DNA of 64,000 nt from positions 248,001-312,000 of the forward strand of contig NZ_JAHEPS010000003.1 of assembly GCF_018596335.1 (NCBI RefSeq), given 5' to 3'. Position numbers and translations under genes: made by a program. The notes beneath the pieces are model-generated. The model saw only the letters and a list, made by a program, of their open reading frames with translations, was not told the origin of the DNA and did no database searches. Positions 33,829 to 43,448 of this stretch are shown here, in pieces; the first letter of the stretch is position 1, and every line of letters starts with the position of its first letter. This DNA is from Shewanella jiangmenensis (GTDB lineage: Bacteria; Pseudomonadota; Gammaproteobacteria; Enterobacterales; Shewanellaceae).

Positions 33829-36800
33829 ATGAAACTAAAAAAAATCAGTCTGATGACGCTGACGGCGCTCTATGCCGGTCTCGGTGGCCTGTCGGCACCG
33901 GCGCTGGCCACTTCTGCGGCCAGTCAGCTTAAGGGCATAGATCCTGCCAACATCAAGATGACCCCTACGTCCCAGCAGACCCGTCATCCAACCCAGCTGA
34001 CGCCGGGTAAGCCGGGACAGCTTGGGGTTAACGTGCACCGCGTCGCTCAGGGCAGCGCCCTTAACCGCGCCCCGTTTGAGTGGGAAAAAGACGTTGAAGG
34101 CATTCAAACCTACATAGTGCAGCTCGAAGACGCGCCGGCGGCGATGTATCAGGGTGACATTCCCGGCATTCCTGCCACCTCTGCCAGAAGCCTTAAGCAA
34201 AGCCGCGACAGCGCCGCTGGCCGCAGTGTTAAATTCAGCCCATCCAAGCCCGGGGTGCAGAGTTATCAGCAGTATCTGGCCGGCCGTCAGGACAAGGCGC
34301 TGAGCCGCATCCGCGCCGTGGCACCCCAGGCCGAAATCAAGCGCCGCTTCAATGTAGCGCTGAACGGCATGACCATGGAGCTCACCCAAGAGCAGGCGGC
34401 CGAAGTCGCCAAGCTGCCGGGCGTGACCGCCGTGACCCGCGCCAAGTCCTATAAGCTCTTTACCGACGTGGGCCCCAAGCACATTGGCGCCGACAAACTG
34501 TGGGCCGGTGAAGGCGTGCCGATGAATTTGCCCATCAAGGGCGAGGGCATCATCGCCGGTATTATCGACACCGGCATCAACTCAGATCACCCCGCCTTTG
34601 CGGCGGTGGCGGCCGATGGCTATCAGCACGTTAACCCGCTCGGCGCAGGTAAGTTTTTGGGCGACTGTGTTGAATATCAGGACATGTGTAACGACAAGCT
34701 GATTGGGGTGCGCTCGTATAAAACCATCACCGACAGCTACAAAGATCCGGCATTCCAGCCTGATGCCAACCCCTGGGATGTAGGGTACAAGCGGCCACCC
34801 AACGGTGAAGACTACAACGGTCACGGCTCCCATACCGCGAGCACTGTGGCAGGTAACCTGCTGAAAAACGTGCCGTTCAAGATTGCCGGTAACACAGAGC
34901 ACAGCGACGGCTTTGACACTGAGCTGGTGTTTCCCGAAATCTCCGGCGTGGCACCGCGCGCCAACATCATTGCCTATCAGGTGTGCTACCCGGGCGATGG
35001 CTCCTTTGGTGACAACTACGGCGGCTGTCCCGGCGACGTGCTGGTTGCGGCAATTGAAGATGCCATTAAAGATGGCGTCGATGTGATTAACTTCTCCATC
35101 GGCGGCCTTGAAAGTCTGCCCTGGTACGACCCGATTGAACTGGCGTTCCTGTCGGCCCGCGAAGCCGGTATTTCGGTAGCGGCCTCGGCCGGTAACTGGG
35201 GTTATTGGGGTAACTCGCTGATTGACCACGTTTCGCCCTGGCTCACCTCGGTGGCGGCAAGTACCCATGGCCGTGAAATCAAACCCGAATTCGGCTCACT
35301 GAGCTTAAGTGCAGACGGTGCACCGGCGGCGATGAAAGGCCACGGCGTGACCGGTAACTTCAGCGGCAAGTTGGTCAATGCCGCCGATGCCGGTGATGAG
35401 CTCTGCCTTGAGCCATTTGCCCCCGGCACCTTTGAGGCTGACGACATAGTGATTTGTAAGCGCGGCGAAAATGCCCGCGTGGCCAAAGGTGTCAACGTGG
35501 CCGCTGGCGGCGCCGGTGGCATAGTGCTGTACAACGCCGTGTCATGGGATGATGGCACAGGTGGCAACAGCCTGAATCTGAACCCGTTTCCTATTCCAGG
35601 CTTGCACATAGATGCCGCTTCCGGCAACGCGCTGGTGGCCTATGTGGCTGAGCATCCGGACACGCCGGCCAATCTGGTGGCCTCTGTGGTGAAAACCGCC
35701 GAGCGTGAAGCCGATATTCTGGCGGACTTTTCGTCCCGTGGCCCGAGCCGCTCCAACCCGGATGTGATGGCGCCGAACGTGTCAGCTCCCGGGGTGGACG
35801 TGTTTGCCGCCTACGCCGATGAGATGCCGTTCACCCAGTATCCGTCTCCGGCCGATTATGTGGCCATCAGCGGTACGTCCATGTCAGGCCCCCATGTGGC
35901 GGGCGCGCTGGCACTTCTGACCCAGGCGCATCCAGACTGGACGCCGGCGATGATCCAGTCGGCACTGATGATGACAGCCAAGCCCGGTAAAGCCTGGTCT
36001 GACAGTTATCCCCGTGAACTTCGCGAAGCCAACTTCTATGAGATGGGCAGCGGCGTTATCAACGTCGAGCGTGCCGTGAAGGCAGGCTTGGTGCTCGATG
36101 AGCACGGCGACAACTACCGCGCAGCCAATCCGGAGCAGGGCGGCGATGTGACTGCGCTGAACGTGCCGTATTTCGCGCACTCAAGCTGCCAGAGCAGCTG
36201 CACCTGGATGCGTACCTTCACCGCCACTGAAGATGGCGACTGGATGGTGAGCGCCGAGGCGCTGGCGATGGAAGGGGCGCCATTTTTGGAGCTGGATGTT
36301 TATCCCAAGCAGTTCAGCGTCAAGGCCGGTCAGACCCAGAGCATCATGGTGACGGCGCGGGTGCTGGATGTGGAATCAGTCCATGCCAGCTCGGCCAACT
36401 ACGAGGTGTTTGGCAAGGTTAATCTGACCCCGACCAGCGACGCCCTGCCGGCGCAGCATCTGCCGGTGATGGCCCGTTTTGCGCCATCAAGCCTGCCAAC
36501 CATGGTGGCCGGTAAAATTCACCGTGACAGCGGCACCATGCTGACGCCAAAACTTAACAGCAGTGAAATCAAACAGCTGACCGTGAATGTCACCGGCCTG
36601 GTTAAAGGGCAGCAGGTGGAGCACAAGTTAAGCTCGGCCTCCGGCAAGGATTACAGCTTCCAGGAGCCGGAAACCCTGATGGATAACCCCGGTATCAAGG
36701 TGCATTTCTTTGATGTGCCTGAGGGGACCCGCCGCGTGGTGTGGGAGCAGGTATCGGAAACCAAGGGCGCGTCTACCTCGCTGGATATCGGCATGGATTT

Positions 36801-38976
36801 GAATAATGACGGTCTGGTGCAGTGGAACGATGAAGCCATCTGTTACTCCTTCACCGATGTGCAGGAATACTGCACCATCAACGACCCGACCCCGGGCCGT
36901 TACTGGGTGATGGTGGGTAACTTCAAGCGCCCATTCGGCGATGAAGAAGACACAGTCGACACCATAGTCACCAGCCTTGCGGTTATCGGTGATAAAGATG
37001 AGGCCAACCTCGATGTGACCGGCCCTGCCAGCACCGACGGACTGACGCCTTATCAGCTCCAGCTTGACTGGAACCTGGCTGACAGCGCCAAGGGCGACCG
37101 CTTCTACGGTGTGGTGGACGTGGGCAACAGCCCTGAAAACCCCGGCAGTATCGGCAAGATGGCGCTTAATCTGGTGCACGATGGCAGTGATGTGGCAATT
37201 GCCGCCTCTGCTGACCAGGCCAAGGCCGGTGACACAGTCGAGTACAAGGTGCGCCTGGCGCCAAACCTTCTGTCACTCGAGCGCGAAGTGGAGCTGGATA
37301 TCGAGCTGCCAGCGGGTCTGATTCTGGATGAAACATCCCTCACGGCCATCAGCGCCAACACTGATTTGCGCGAGCAAATCGCCGTCGCTGGGCAGAAAAT
37401 CAGCCTTAAAACCCAGCAGGCTGCCAGTAATGCCAGCGAGCGTGAGTACCGTTACACCACCAGTGATGAAGATGAAAGCTGCCGCATTCCGATTGGCAGT
37501 AACCCCTACTATCTGGACCTGTACAAGGAAGCCTACATTGAGCCTATCGGCATGATCGCCGGCCGCGCCAATGAAACCTTCACGCTGCCGTTGTCGGCCT
37601 TCGGAATCGATCGCATTCCGCTGTACAACAACGACCCGGACTACATGGCCAAAGACGTGCTGTCGGTATCGCCCGGTGGCTTTATCCAGCTCGATACCTT
37701 GTGGCTGTTCTGGCCGGCACACTATCCGATGGAAGCGCAGTTCTTCCCGGATACCGTGATTGCGCCGCTGTGGCGTGGTGACGGCGCCAGCTATCCAGAG
37801 TTCAACATGGATACCGAAGCCTTTGACGGGGTATCGATGGCGTCCACCAACGATGGCCGTTATCTGATTGTGGAGTGGGACAACATGCGTCAGGAATTTG
37901 CCTGGGGCATCAACTTCGACCCGGATCCGGATGCGCGCTACAGCTTTGAGCTGCTGGCATCGAGTGAACTTAATTTCGCCCCCGGCGAGCATGAGTTTAT
38001 CTTTGCCTACGACAAGCTCACCGGCAGCAAGGGCCATTTAGGCTCCATCGGTACCCACGGCTATCACGGCCCGCGCGGCACCTTCGGCCCGGCCTATGGT
38101 TATCTTGGTCATGGCTACGCCTTCAACGACGTGGATACCAAGGTGCGTGAAGGTCTGGTGGTGTGCGCCAACTACTTTGGCCCTGAGCAATCGGAAGTGA
38201 TCATGACCTTTGCCGCCAAGGTAATGGCATCTGCCGTCGGCGAGACCCAGAGCCTCAAGGTTGTCAGCCGCTACACCGGCAGCGATGAGCAGTTGGATAC
38301 ACTGGATGTGAAAGTGCCGTCCAACCTGACCATGGCACCACTGGCCGACATGACAGTGGCCGAAAACGCCAGCATCAGCTTTGAGGTGATGGTGCGTGAC
38401 CGCGAGCATACCGCCAACCAAATCCAGGTCAGCGGCGAGCACATCAGCGCTGTGGTGGATGGCACCAAGGTAACGCTCACCCCGGATGCCTTCTGGTTTG
38501 GTGAAACCGAGGTCACAGTCACTGCAAGCGACACGGTGTTCCCGAATGATGCGGTAAGCCAGCGCTTTACCCTCACAGTCGAGAGCGACGGCGAAGCCAT
38601 GGCGACCCTGACCGACGTTAAAGCCAGCGCCAGCGTAAGCGGCAACAGCATTAACCTTAAGTCAGAGCACAGTGTGTCCGGCACCCAGGGCATGGCGGGT
38701 CTTGCCATCAGCTGGCAGCAGACCTCAGGCCCGGCCGTCACCATCAAGGATGGCGTGGTAAGCGGCGCTGCGCCCGGCAACTATGGTTTCAGCGTGACTT
38801 ACAGCCTCAATGGTGTGAGCAAAACCGCCAGCGTGAATGTCACAGTGCCTGCACCTGCGCCAACCACAGCGCCCGGAAGCTCTGACAGCGGCGGCAGCAT
38901 GGGTGTGTTTGCCCTGCTGATGCTCGCCCTGCTGGCAGCAGGCCGTCGACTGAATCCAGTCAGGCTTCGCGGCTGA
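33829..38976 (+). CDS. Large secreted subtilisin-like protease with GlyGly-CTERM tail
   Basis: This is a 1715-residue S8 serine protease. It has a signal peptide (KLKKISLMTLTALYAGLGGL, then SAPALA) and an I9-type propeptide near residues 95-210 (TYIVQLEDAPAAM). The catalytic triad motifs are GIIDTGINSDHPAF (Asp ~247), NGHGSHTASTVAGN (His ~330) and SGTSMSGPHVAGALALL (Ser ~683), with a PA domain inserted before the Ser. Fibronectin/Ig-like and cadherin-like segments fill the C-terminal half. The end, SDSGGSMGVFALLMLALLAA with GRR, fits a GlyGly-CTERM signal processed by rhombosortase and type II secretion. I start at 33829, where the signal peptide begins. Probably extracellular or cell-surface, degrading protein. 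Confidence 0.93.
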   Translation: MKLKKISLMTLTALYAGLGGLSAPALATSAASQLKGIDPANIKMTPTSQQTRHPTQLTPGKPGQLGVNVHRVAQGSALNRAPFEWEKDVEGIQTYIVQLEDAPAAMYQGDIPGIPATSARSLKQSRDSAAGRSVKFSPSKPGVQSYQQYLAGRQDKALSRIRAVAPQAEIKRRFNVALNGMTMELTQEQAAEVAKLPGVTAVTRAKSYKLFTDVGPKHIGADKLWAGEGVPMNLPIKGEGIIAGIIDTGINSDHPAFAAVAADGYQHVNPLGAGKFLGDCVEYQDMCNDKLIGVRSYKTITDSYKDPAFQPDANPWDVGYKRPPNGEDYNGHGSHTASTVAGNLLKNVPFKIAGNTEHSDGFDTELVFPEISGVAPRANIIAYQVCYPGDGSFGDNYGGCPGDVLVAAIEDAIKDGVDVINFSIGGLESLPWYDPIELAFLSAREAGISVAASAGNWGYWGNSLIDHVSPWLTSVAASTHGREIKPEFGSLSLSADGAPAAMKGHGVTGNFSGKLVNAADAGDELCLEPFAPGTFEADDIVICKRGENARVAKGVNVAAGGAGGIVLYNAVSWDDGTGGNSLNLNPFPIPGLHIDAASGNALVAYVAEHPDTPANLVASVVKTAEREADILADFSSRGPSRSNPDVMAPNVSAPGVDVFAAYADEMPFTQYPSPADYVAISGTSMSGPHVAGALALLTQAHPDWTPAMIQSALMMTAKPGKAWSDSYPRELREANFYEMGSGVINVERAVKAGLVLDEHGDNYRAANPEQGGDVTALNVPYFAHSSCQSSCTWMRTFTATEDGDWMVSAEALAMEGAPFLELDVYPKQFSVKAGQTQSIMVTARVLDVESVHASSANYEVFGKVNLTPTSDALPAQHLPVMARFAPSSLPTMVAGKIHRDSGTMLTPKLNSSEIKQLTVNVTGLVKGQQVEHKLSSASGKDYSFQEPETLMDNPGIKVHFFDVPEGTRRVVWEQVSETKGASTSLDIGMDLNNDGLVQWNDEAICYSFTDVQEYCTINDPTPGRYWVMVGNFKRPFGDEEDTVDTIVTSLAVIGDKDEANLDVTGPASTDGLTPYQLQLDWNLADSAKGDRFYGVVDVGNSPENPGSIGKMALNLVHDGSDVAIAASADQAKAGDTVEYKVRLAPNLLSLEREVELDIELPAGLILDETSLTAISANTDLREQIAVAGQKISLKTQQAASNASEREYRYTTSDEDESCRIPIGSNPYYLDLYKEAYIEPIGMIAGRANETFTLPLSAFGIDRIPLYNNDPDYMAKDVLSVSPGGFIQLDTLWLFWPAHYPMEAQFFPDTVIAPLWRGDGASYPEFNMDTEAFDGVSMASTNDGRYLIVEWDNMRQEFAWGINFDPDPDARYSFELLASSELNFAPGEHEFIFAYDKLTGSKGHLGSIGTHGYHGPRGTFGPAYGYLGHGYAFNDVDTKVREGLVVCANYFGPEQSEVIMTFAAKVMASAVGETQSLKVVSRYTGSDEQLDTLDVKVPSNLTMAPLADMTVAENASISFEVMVRDREHTANQIQVSGEHISAVVDGTKVTLTPDAFWFGETEVTVTASDTVFPNDAVSQRFTLTVESDGEAMATLTDVKASASVSGNSINLKSEHSVSGTQGMAGLAISWQQTSGPAVTIKDGVVSGAAPGNYGFSVTYSLNGVSKTASVNVTVPAPAPTTAPGSSDSGGSMGVFALLMLALLAAGRRLNPVRLRG

Positions 38977-39017
38977 ACCGCTGTTAAAAAACCGCTGTTA
39001 AAAAGCCGCTGTTTAAA
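38976..39017 (+). repeat. 14-bp tandem repeat after the protease gene
   Basis: AACCGCTGTTAAAA occurs at 38976 and 38990, with a diverged third at 39004, beginning on the last base of the stop codon. The period is not a multiple of three, as expected outside coding sequence. Confidence 0.85.
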
Positions 39018-39125
39018 AGCAGCGGCGTTTAAAAACCGCAGGTGGCAGGCTAAAAACCAGAGTGGGAACAAGCGCCCAGAAACGAGCGCCTTGTGGTAGC
39101 GCCAAAGCCTGCGGATGTAAAAGCA

Positions 39126-39153
39126 AAAAGCCTTCCTCACGGAAGGCTTTTTT
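39126..39153. terminator. Bidirectional terminator between convergent genes
   Basis: The stem AAGCCTTCC / GGAAGGCTT with a TCAC loop is flanked by A-rich sequence on the left and a T run on the right. It can end transcription of the protease gene and of the convergent gene on the minus strand. Confidence 0.88.
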
Positions 39154-39721
39154 ATGCCCCAAGGCACCGATTACTGAAAGGCAGTCTGTTAATCAACGGC
39201 AGTCGGTTAATGAAAGACAGCCGATAAATGAAGGATTGGCTACTGACGATAAATAGTGCTGATTTCGCCGGTTTCTTCATCTTTAAACACAAAGGTTTGC
39301 CATCGACCGACACTATGATGCTGCAAAACACTTCCCCGACTATGTCATTCAAAGGCTCGCTGACTTTAATAAACTTAAGACAAAGTTTTTTCTGGCCGCC
39401 CTCAAACACCACCTGATACACACCGCTTGCCTGATAGGCCACGCCATCGGGCTGATTGCCCCAGGCGCGGAAGGTGCCATCGCCGCGGTATTCATCAAAG
39501 CCCCAGAAGGTTTTACCGCTGTCATCTGAATTGCCCCACACACCCACAAGCCCAAGCTCGCTGGCGGCGATGCGACCGGCGTTGTCCGATGCCTGTGCCG
39601 CCGGCATCAGGGCAAGTGCGGCGCAAAAAACAAGCAAAAGAGAAAGCCTGAGTTGCAGCAATCGCAAAGTGACTTTCAATAACTGGCTGCGATGGGTTTG
39701 GCAAAAAAACGTGGCTTGCAT
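39152..39721 (-). CDS. Small secreted protein, probable frameshift near the C-terminus
   Basis: This 189-residue protein has a signal peptide (LSLLLVFCAALALMPAAQA) and a mature domain beginning VGVWGNSDDSGKTFWGFDEY. I do not know its function. The last 55 residues look unnatural (KPLCLKMKKPAKSALFIVSS and repeated INRLP units). The neighbouring frame over the same bases reads QTFVFKDEETGEISTIYRQ and stops at 39240-39242, which looks like a genuine protein end. A one-base loss near 39300 would explain this. The repeated tail comes from 15-bp units at 39175-39235. The start may be internal, at the Met nearest the signal peptide. Confidence 0.6.
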   Translation of the reverse strand: MQATFFCQTHRSQLLKVTLRLLQLRLSLLLVFCAALALMPAAQASDNAGRIAASELGLVGVWGNSDDSGKTFWGFDEYRGDGTFRAWGNQPDGVAYQASGVYQVVFEGGQKKLCLKFIKVSEPLNDIVGEVFCSIIVSVDGKPLCLKMKKPAKSALFIVSSQSFIYRLSFINRLPLINRLPFSNRCLGA

Positions 39722-40492
39722 GCCGACTCCAGAGAGGTTGAAAACGCCATGAATGATGATTATTTGAGCCTAGCCGGAAACAGCAAAACCGGAAACAGCT
39801 AATTTGGCAACCGCCGGGCCAACAGCCGTTAAACCCAAAGCGCTTAAACCCAAAACGATTAAACCAGAAACAGCCAGGCTAACAGCAGTTAAACCCAAAG
39901 CGGTGAAACAGGACAGTCGGCGCATAAAATCTATCCATAAGGCTGATTTTTGTCGGGCCTATACCAGAATCCGAGTGGCGATTTTTTACTTATACATCCA
40001 CTTAAAGCCGCCAGTTCATCAGCAAATGCCGACAGGCAAAAGCGCCCCGCAGCCCCGTGGGGTGGGGGTTTCAGGCAAATTGCTTTTGTATTCATTCCAA
40101 AACCAGATTGCCGCAATCTGATTTAATCGTTAGCGGCGATCAATATTCATCCCCTAAGTTATTTGCCACATCAGGAGCAGTTTCCGGCTGCTGATTTCAA
40201 GCGGTGCTCTGTCGCCGGCCAATCCCTATAAAACATGCCGTTATGTAAAGCATGCGGTCATGAACATCAGGGATTTGCCAACATCAGCGGCGTATGAGCA
40301 TCGGTTCAGCTGTATCGAACCGGCGAGGCGTGGCGCACAGCGCCTGTGCAACGGGCACCCGGGCGCAGAGTAACGCGCAGCCATAGGTAACTTTGGCGCG
40401 TGAATTTGTTGGCGCTATGAATTTGGGCGCCATGAACTTGTTGGCGCCGTGAATTTGCCGCTTATTTTTAACGACGGAAGAGGAATTCCATC
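39722..40492. other. Gene-free region before katG with two repeat tracts
   Basis: No credible gene was found in these 771 bases. A 15-bp tract, CCGTTAAACCCAAAG and variants, runs about five times at 39826-39910; it gives an open frame rich in Lys and Pro that I treat as spurious. A 16-17 bp tract, TTGGCGCTATGAATTTG and variants, runs four times at 40393-40457, just before the katG Shine-Dalgarno. The katG promoter must lie in this region, but I could not place it. Confidence 0.6.
40393..40457 (+). repeat. 16-17 bp tandem repeat upstream of katG
   Basis: Four units (40393-40408, 40409-40425, 40426-40440, 40441-40457) share GGCGC-N-(A/G)TGAA-TTTG. They lie 36-100 bases before the katG start, in the probable leader, so copy number could affect expression. 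Confidence 0.85.
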
Positions 40493-42751
40493 ATGAAATC
40501 ATCCATCCCAACACTCATCCCAACACTGACAGCAGTCGCCTTATCTGTCTCCATGGCGTTTGCTGCAAACGTTGCCGAAGCGGCCGCGCCAAAGGGCGCC
40601 GCAAGCGACGATAGCCGCGTCACCGACAATGCCTATTGGTGGCCAAACCAACTGGATTTGTCACCGCTGCGCCAGCACGGCATTGAATCCAACCCATATG
40701 GTCAGGAATTTGATTACCCAAGCGCCTTTGCCTCACTGGATCTTGAGGCGGTAAAGGCCGACATCCGCACCACGCTCACCACCTCACAGGATTGGTGGCC
40801 CGCCGACTATGGCCACTATGGCCCGTTTTTTATCCGCATGGCGTGGCACAGCGCCGGTGTATACCGGATTTTTGATGGTCGCGGCGGCGCCAGCGGCGGT
40901 CAGCAGCGCTTTGAACCCCTCAACAGCTGGCCCGATAACGTCAACCTCGACAAGGCCCGCCGTTTGCTGTGGCCGGTAAAGCAAAAATACGGCGCTAAAA
41001 TTTCCTGGGCCGATTTGATGGTGCTGGCAGGCAACGTATCGCTTGAGTCCATGGGCTTTAAAACCTTTGGTTTTGCCGGTGGCCGCAGCGACGACTGGGA
41101 AGCCGAAAAAGTTAACTGGGGCGCCGAAAAACAGTGGCTCGACAGCAAACGCCGTAATGCCAAAGGCGAGCTGGCAAAGCCCATGGGCGCCACGCAAATG
41201 GGCCTGATTTACGTCAATCCCGAAGGCCCGAACGGGGTGCCCGATCCGCTGGCGTCTGCCAAGGAAATCCGCGACACCTTCGGCCGCATGGCCATGTCGG
41301 ATGAAGAAACCGTGGCGCTCATTGCCGGAGGCCACACCTTCGGTAAGGCCCACGGCGCCCACGATCCGGCCAAGTGTGTCGGTGTCGATCCCGCCGCTGC
41401 CGGTGTGGAAGAGCAGGGCATGGGCTGGAAAAACCGTTGCGGCAAAGGCCACTCGGAAGACACAGTCACCAGCGGCCTTGAAGGCTCCTGGTCATCCAAT
41501 CCCACCAAGTGGACCATGGAATACTTAACCTGGCTCTACACCTTCGACTGGGTGCAAACCAAGAGCCCGGCTGGTCACATCCAGTGGATCCCGGCCGATG
41601 GTAAAGCCGCCAATCTGGTGCCCGATGCCCATATTCCCGACAAGCGCCACGCGCCTATCATGTTCACCAGTGACATAGCACTGAAAGAAGACCCGATTTA
41701 CCGCGAAATCACCACCCGTTTCCTCAACAATCCGGCCGAATTTGAACTGGCCTTTGCCAAGGCCTGGTTCAAGCTGACCCACAGGGACATGGGGCCAAGA
41801 AGCCGTTATGTGGGCCAGGACGTGCCAGCCGAGGTACTGATTTGGCAAGACCCGGTACCGGCGCTCGATCATGCGCTGATTGATGCCGAAGACACCCAGC
41901 GCCTCAAGACTGCCATCCTCGACTCTGGCCTCAGCGTGTCTGAGCTGGTGAAAACCGCCTGGGCCTCGGCCTCGTCATTCCGTGGCACCGACATGCGCGG
42001 TGGTGCCAATGGCGCCCGCATTGCGCTTAAGCCACAAAGCGACTGGGCGGCAAACGATCCGAAGTCACTCGCAAAGGTGATTGGCAAGCTTGAGAAAATC
42101 CAAAAGGATTTCAATAAGAAAGCCAAGGGCGGCAAGCAGGTTTCGCTGGCCGATCTGATAGTGCTGGCGGGCAGCACTGCAGTTGAAAAAGCCGCCGCCG
42201 ACGCCGGTGTAAAGCTTGATATTCAGTTCCGCCCCGGCCGCACCGACGCGACCCAGGCCCAGACCGACGTGAGCTCATTCGCAGTGCTTGAGCCCAAGGC
42301 CGACGGCTTCAGAAACTACTTCAGCGACGAGAGCGCCGCATCTCCTGCCGAAGCGTTGATTGAAAAGGCAAACTATCTCACCCTGACCGTACCTGAAATG
42401 ACGGTATTGGTGGGCGGTTTGCGGGTGCTTGAGGCAAACAGCGGCAACAGCAAACACGGCGTCTTTACCCAAAACCCCGGCAAGCTCAGCAACGACTTCT
42501 TTGTTAACCTGCTGGACATGTCGACCCAGTGGGAAAAGGGCAGCGAACCTGGGCTGTATCAGGGCATAGACCGCAAGAGCGGTAAGCTTAAGTGGACCGC
42601 AACCCCGGTAGATCTGGTGTTTGGCTCCCACTCCGAGCTTCGCGCCGTGGCTGAGGTTTACGCCGCCGACGATGGCAAGGCCCGCTTTGTGCAGGACTTT
42701 GCCAAGGCCTGGACCAAGGTGATGGAACTCGACCGGTTCGATTTGAAATAA
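40493..42751 (+). CDS. katG: Catalase-peroxidase KatG, probably periplasmic
   Basis: This 752-residue two-domain heme enzyme destroys H2O2 by catalase and peroxidase activity. The distal Trp-His are in [18 protein letters not shown], the adduct Tyr in [12 protein letters not shown], and the proximal His in [14 protein letters not shown]. The C-terminal half repeats the fold without heme ([30 protein letters not shown]). Unlike classical cytoplasmic KatG it begins with a signal peptide ([20 protein letters not shown]) resembling the exported KatP type. An AGAGGAATT Shine-Dalgarno precedes the start. It is a single gene ended by a terminator. Confidence 0.95.
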   Translation: MKSSIPTLIPTLTAVALSVSMAFAANVAEAAAPKGAASDDSRVTDNAYWWPNQLDLSPLRQHGIESNPYGQEFDYPSAFASLDLEAVKADIRTTLTTSQDWWPADYGHYGPFFIRMAWHSAGVYRIFDGRGGASGGQQRFEPLNSWPDNVNLDKARRLLWPVKQKYGAKISWADLMVLAGNVSLESMGFKTFGFAGGRSDDWEAEKVNWGAEKQWLDSKRRNAKGELAKPMGATQMGLIYVNPEGPNGVPDPLASAKEIRDTFGRMAMSDEETVALIAGGHTFGKAHGAHDPAKCVGVDPAAAGVEEQGMGWKNRCGKGHSEDTVTSGLEGSWSSNPTKWTMEYLTWLYTFDWVQTKSPAGHIQWIPADGKAANLVPDAHIPDKRHAPIMFTSDIALKEDPIYREITTRFLNNPAEFELAFAKAWFKLTHRDMGPRSRYVGQDVPAEVLIWQDPVPALDHALIDAEDTQRLKTAILDSGLSVSELVKTAWASASSFRGTDMRGGANGARIALKPQSDWAANDPKSLAKVIGKLEKIQKDFNKKAKGGKQVSLADLIVLAGSTAVEKAAADAGVKLDIQFRPGRTDATQAQTDVSSFAVLEPKADGFRNYFSDESAASPAEALIEKANYLTLTVPEMTVLVGGLRVLEANSGNSKHGVFTQNPGKLSNDFFVNLLDMSTQWEKGSEPGLYQGIDRKSGKLKWTATPVDLVFGSHSELRAVAEVYAADDGKARFVQDFAKAWTKVMELDRFDLK

Positions 42752-42769
42752 GCCGGCAGTAACGTGAAT

Positions 42770-42797
42770 ACGGCAGGGGCAAGGCTCCTGCCGTTTT
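42770..42797 (+). terminator. Terminator after katG
   Basis: ACGGCAGG pairs with CCTGCCGT around a short loop and is followed by TTTT, 20 bases after the katG stop. Confidence 0.85.
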
Positions 42798-42976
42798 TCA
42801 TTTTTGGGGAATTGCGCTATCCAATTTTCTACAGCCTTCAGCACCGCTGCGGCGGTACTGGCACCTTTTGTGGCATAGATGATGGCACTGGGCGCAGAGG
42901 TTCTTGCGCCTAGCCCGAGAGTGCCGTGTGTGGCACAAATTCAGACTCAGTGCCCGAAAGTCGCCCTGCGCCGCTC

Positions 42977-43027
42977 TTGTGACTGCGTTGCTATTGTGAC
43001 AGCGTTGCTATTGTGACTGCGTCGCTT
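42977..43027 (+). repeat. 17-bp tandem repeat upstream of the DUF3297 gene
   Basis: TTGTGACTGCGTTGCTA is present three times (42977, 42994, 43011), with one change in the second and two in the third. It lies in a gap of about 370 bases that otherwise shows only the katG terminator and no gene. Confidence 0.93.
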
Positions 43028-43122
43028 ATGATGCTGGCCGCTCTTAAGACCGGGCCGCTATTGAGCCCACGGCGGCAATTGCCTACAATGGCGCAGGTTT
43101 TTTATTTCCCAAGATGACGATT

Positions 43123-43371
43123 ATGACCGACACCAAAGTACAGCCAGCCCTGCCAGACCGCCTTTCCATCAACCCACGCAGCCCACACCATGTGGCCGAA
43201 GTGTTTGAATTTGAAATCGGCGTGCGTATCAACGGCAAAGAGCGTTTCGATGTGGAAGAATATTGCATCAGTGAAGGCTGGATCAAAGTCGCCTCCCGCA
43301 AAGCCCTCGACCGCCGTGGCCAGCCACTGCTGATGACCATCAAAGGCGAAGTGGAAGCGTTTTACAAATAA
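43123..43371 (+). CDS. DUF3297 family protein
   Basis: This small protein of 82 residues has the recognisable family pattern DRLSINPRSPHHVAEVFEFE, IGVRINGKERFDVEEYCISE, GWIKVASRKALDRRGQPLLM. Its function is unknown; the family is widespread in proteobacteria as a single short domain. I favour the ATG at 43123; another at 43114 is possible. It stands alone and ends at a strong terminator shared with the convergent chemoreceptor gene. Confidence 0.85.
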   Translation: MTDTKVQPALPDRLSINPRSPHHVAEVFEFEIGVRINGKERFDVEEYCISEGWIKVASRKALDRRGQPLLMTIKGEVEAFYK

Positions 43372-43406
43372 GCCAGTACCTTCCTTCGGCTGTTGCCGGC
43401 AACACT

Positions 43407-43434
43407 AAAAAAGACAGGCTCGCCTGTCTTTTTT
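43407..43434. terminator. Bidirectional terminator, DUF3297 gene / chemoreceptor gene
   Basis: AAAAAGACAGGC and GCCTGTCTTTTT form a near-perfect stem with a two-base loop between the convergent genes, with A and T runs on the two sides. Confidence 0.92.
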
Positions 43435-43448
43435 GTTGATGAGCGGTA

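Noticed and set aside
39804..40121. Lys/Pro-rich 105-codon frame upstream of katG
   Set aside because: Its N-terminal pattern is entirely due to a 15-bp tandem repeat, and the rest lacks any protein-like features or ribosome site.
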